Shown piece after piece: positions 11,340 to 11,508 of a stretch of 11,508 nt of DNA. Below the pieces are notes generated by a model. It did no database searches. It was given only the letters and a program-made list of their open reading frames with translations, and was not told where the DNA came from. A program made the translations under genes and the position numbers. Each line of letters opens with the position of its first letter. Positions within the stretch are counted from its first letter, which is position 1. Origin of the DNA: Acidobacteriota bacterium (lineage in GTDB: Bacteria; Acidobacteriota; Terriglobia; Terriglobales; Acidobacteriaceae); NCBI GenBank assembly GCA_021781255.1, contig JAJXXG010000078.1, forward strand, positions 1-11,508. The letters are read 5' to 3'.

Positions 11340-11508
11340 TTAGTTGAGGAACATGGTGCGGTAGAGGGTGTCGCGCTGGACGGGCTTGAAGCCGGCGTCG
11401 CGGATGATGCGGCGGAGCTCTTCTTCGGTGGTGCAGTTGCTGGTGCCCGCGGCTTTGACGACGTTCTCTTCGAGCATGACGGAGCCTACGTCGTTGCCGC
11501 CGAAGTGG
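11340..11508 (-). CDS. mqnC: C-terminus of cyclic dehypoxanthinyl futalosine synthase (5' part outside the window)
   Basis: The last 55 codons of a minus-strand gene end at TAA (complement of 11340-11342). The tail reads HFGGNDVGSVMLEENVVKAA, then GTSNCTTEEELRRIIRDAGF and a final KPVQRDTLYRTMFLN. The GGND-x-GS-x-M-x-EENVV-x-AAG block is characteristic of MqnC, the radical SAM enzyme that closes dehypoxanthine futalosine to its cyclic form in the futalosine route to menaquinone. The related MqnE and CofH proteins have a similar but distinct C-terminal block, so they are less likely. The radical SAM CxxxCxxC cluster would be in the missing N-terminal part. It is cytoplasmic. No other mqn gene lies in this window. 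Confidence 0.83.
   Translation of the reverse strand, partial: HFGGNDVGSVMLEENVVKAAGTSNCTTEEELRRIIRDAGFKPVQRDTLYRTMFLN

Overview
The window looks like a chromosomal segment of a GC-rich soil acidobacterium (Terriglobia-like). This is inferred from several things seen together: the 3' end of a futalosine-pathway menaquinone gene (mqnC), a large exported PIG-L deacetylase with a C-terminal amidotransferase-like domain, a coiled-coil porin, a Pro/Asn-rich small protein, and mosaic GC-rich intergenic hairpin repeats of a kind I associate with that group. No taxonomic marker gene is complete here, so the assignment is an inference.

Layout. Positions 1-2706 (+): a tight three-gene run made of the tail of a probable beta-propeller protein, a RidA/YjgF-family protein and an unusually long ABC-type solute-binding protein. 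Gaps are 10 and 18 bp, and no permease or ATPase is seen. The run ends at a strong hairpin (2743-2772) shared with a convergent gene. Positions 2806-7821 (-): the PIG-L deacetylase gene lies upstream and the porin gene downstream. Between them is a 375-bp gap with a stem-loop just past the deacetylase stop and an AT-rich island that probably carries the porin promoter. Positions 8082-9497 (+): an APC-family amino-acid permease, divergent from the deacetylase, probably with a TTG start and a candidate terminator. Positions 9611-11508 (-): a small Pro/Asn-rich protein whose stop touches a G9 tract and a GGGGGTACCCCC palindrome, a small lipoprotein, and the C-terminus of mqnC. Two related clusters of composite hairpin repeats (10153-10430 and 11074-11300) bracket the lipoprotein gene.

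How the genes may work together. The left operon suggests periplasmic ligand binding coupled to cytoplasmic imine/enamine clean-up by RidA. The solute-binding protein seems to repeat its first lobe at the C-terminus, so it may be a sensor or scavenger rather than a normal importer subunit. The deacetylase, porin and permease fit an envelope and nutrient-uptake setting but show no clear shared pathway. The most unusual material is the 1.5-fold binding protein, the mosaic repeats and the G-tract/palindrome junction. I see no CRISPR array, transposase, phage gene, rRNA or tRNA.
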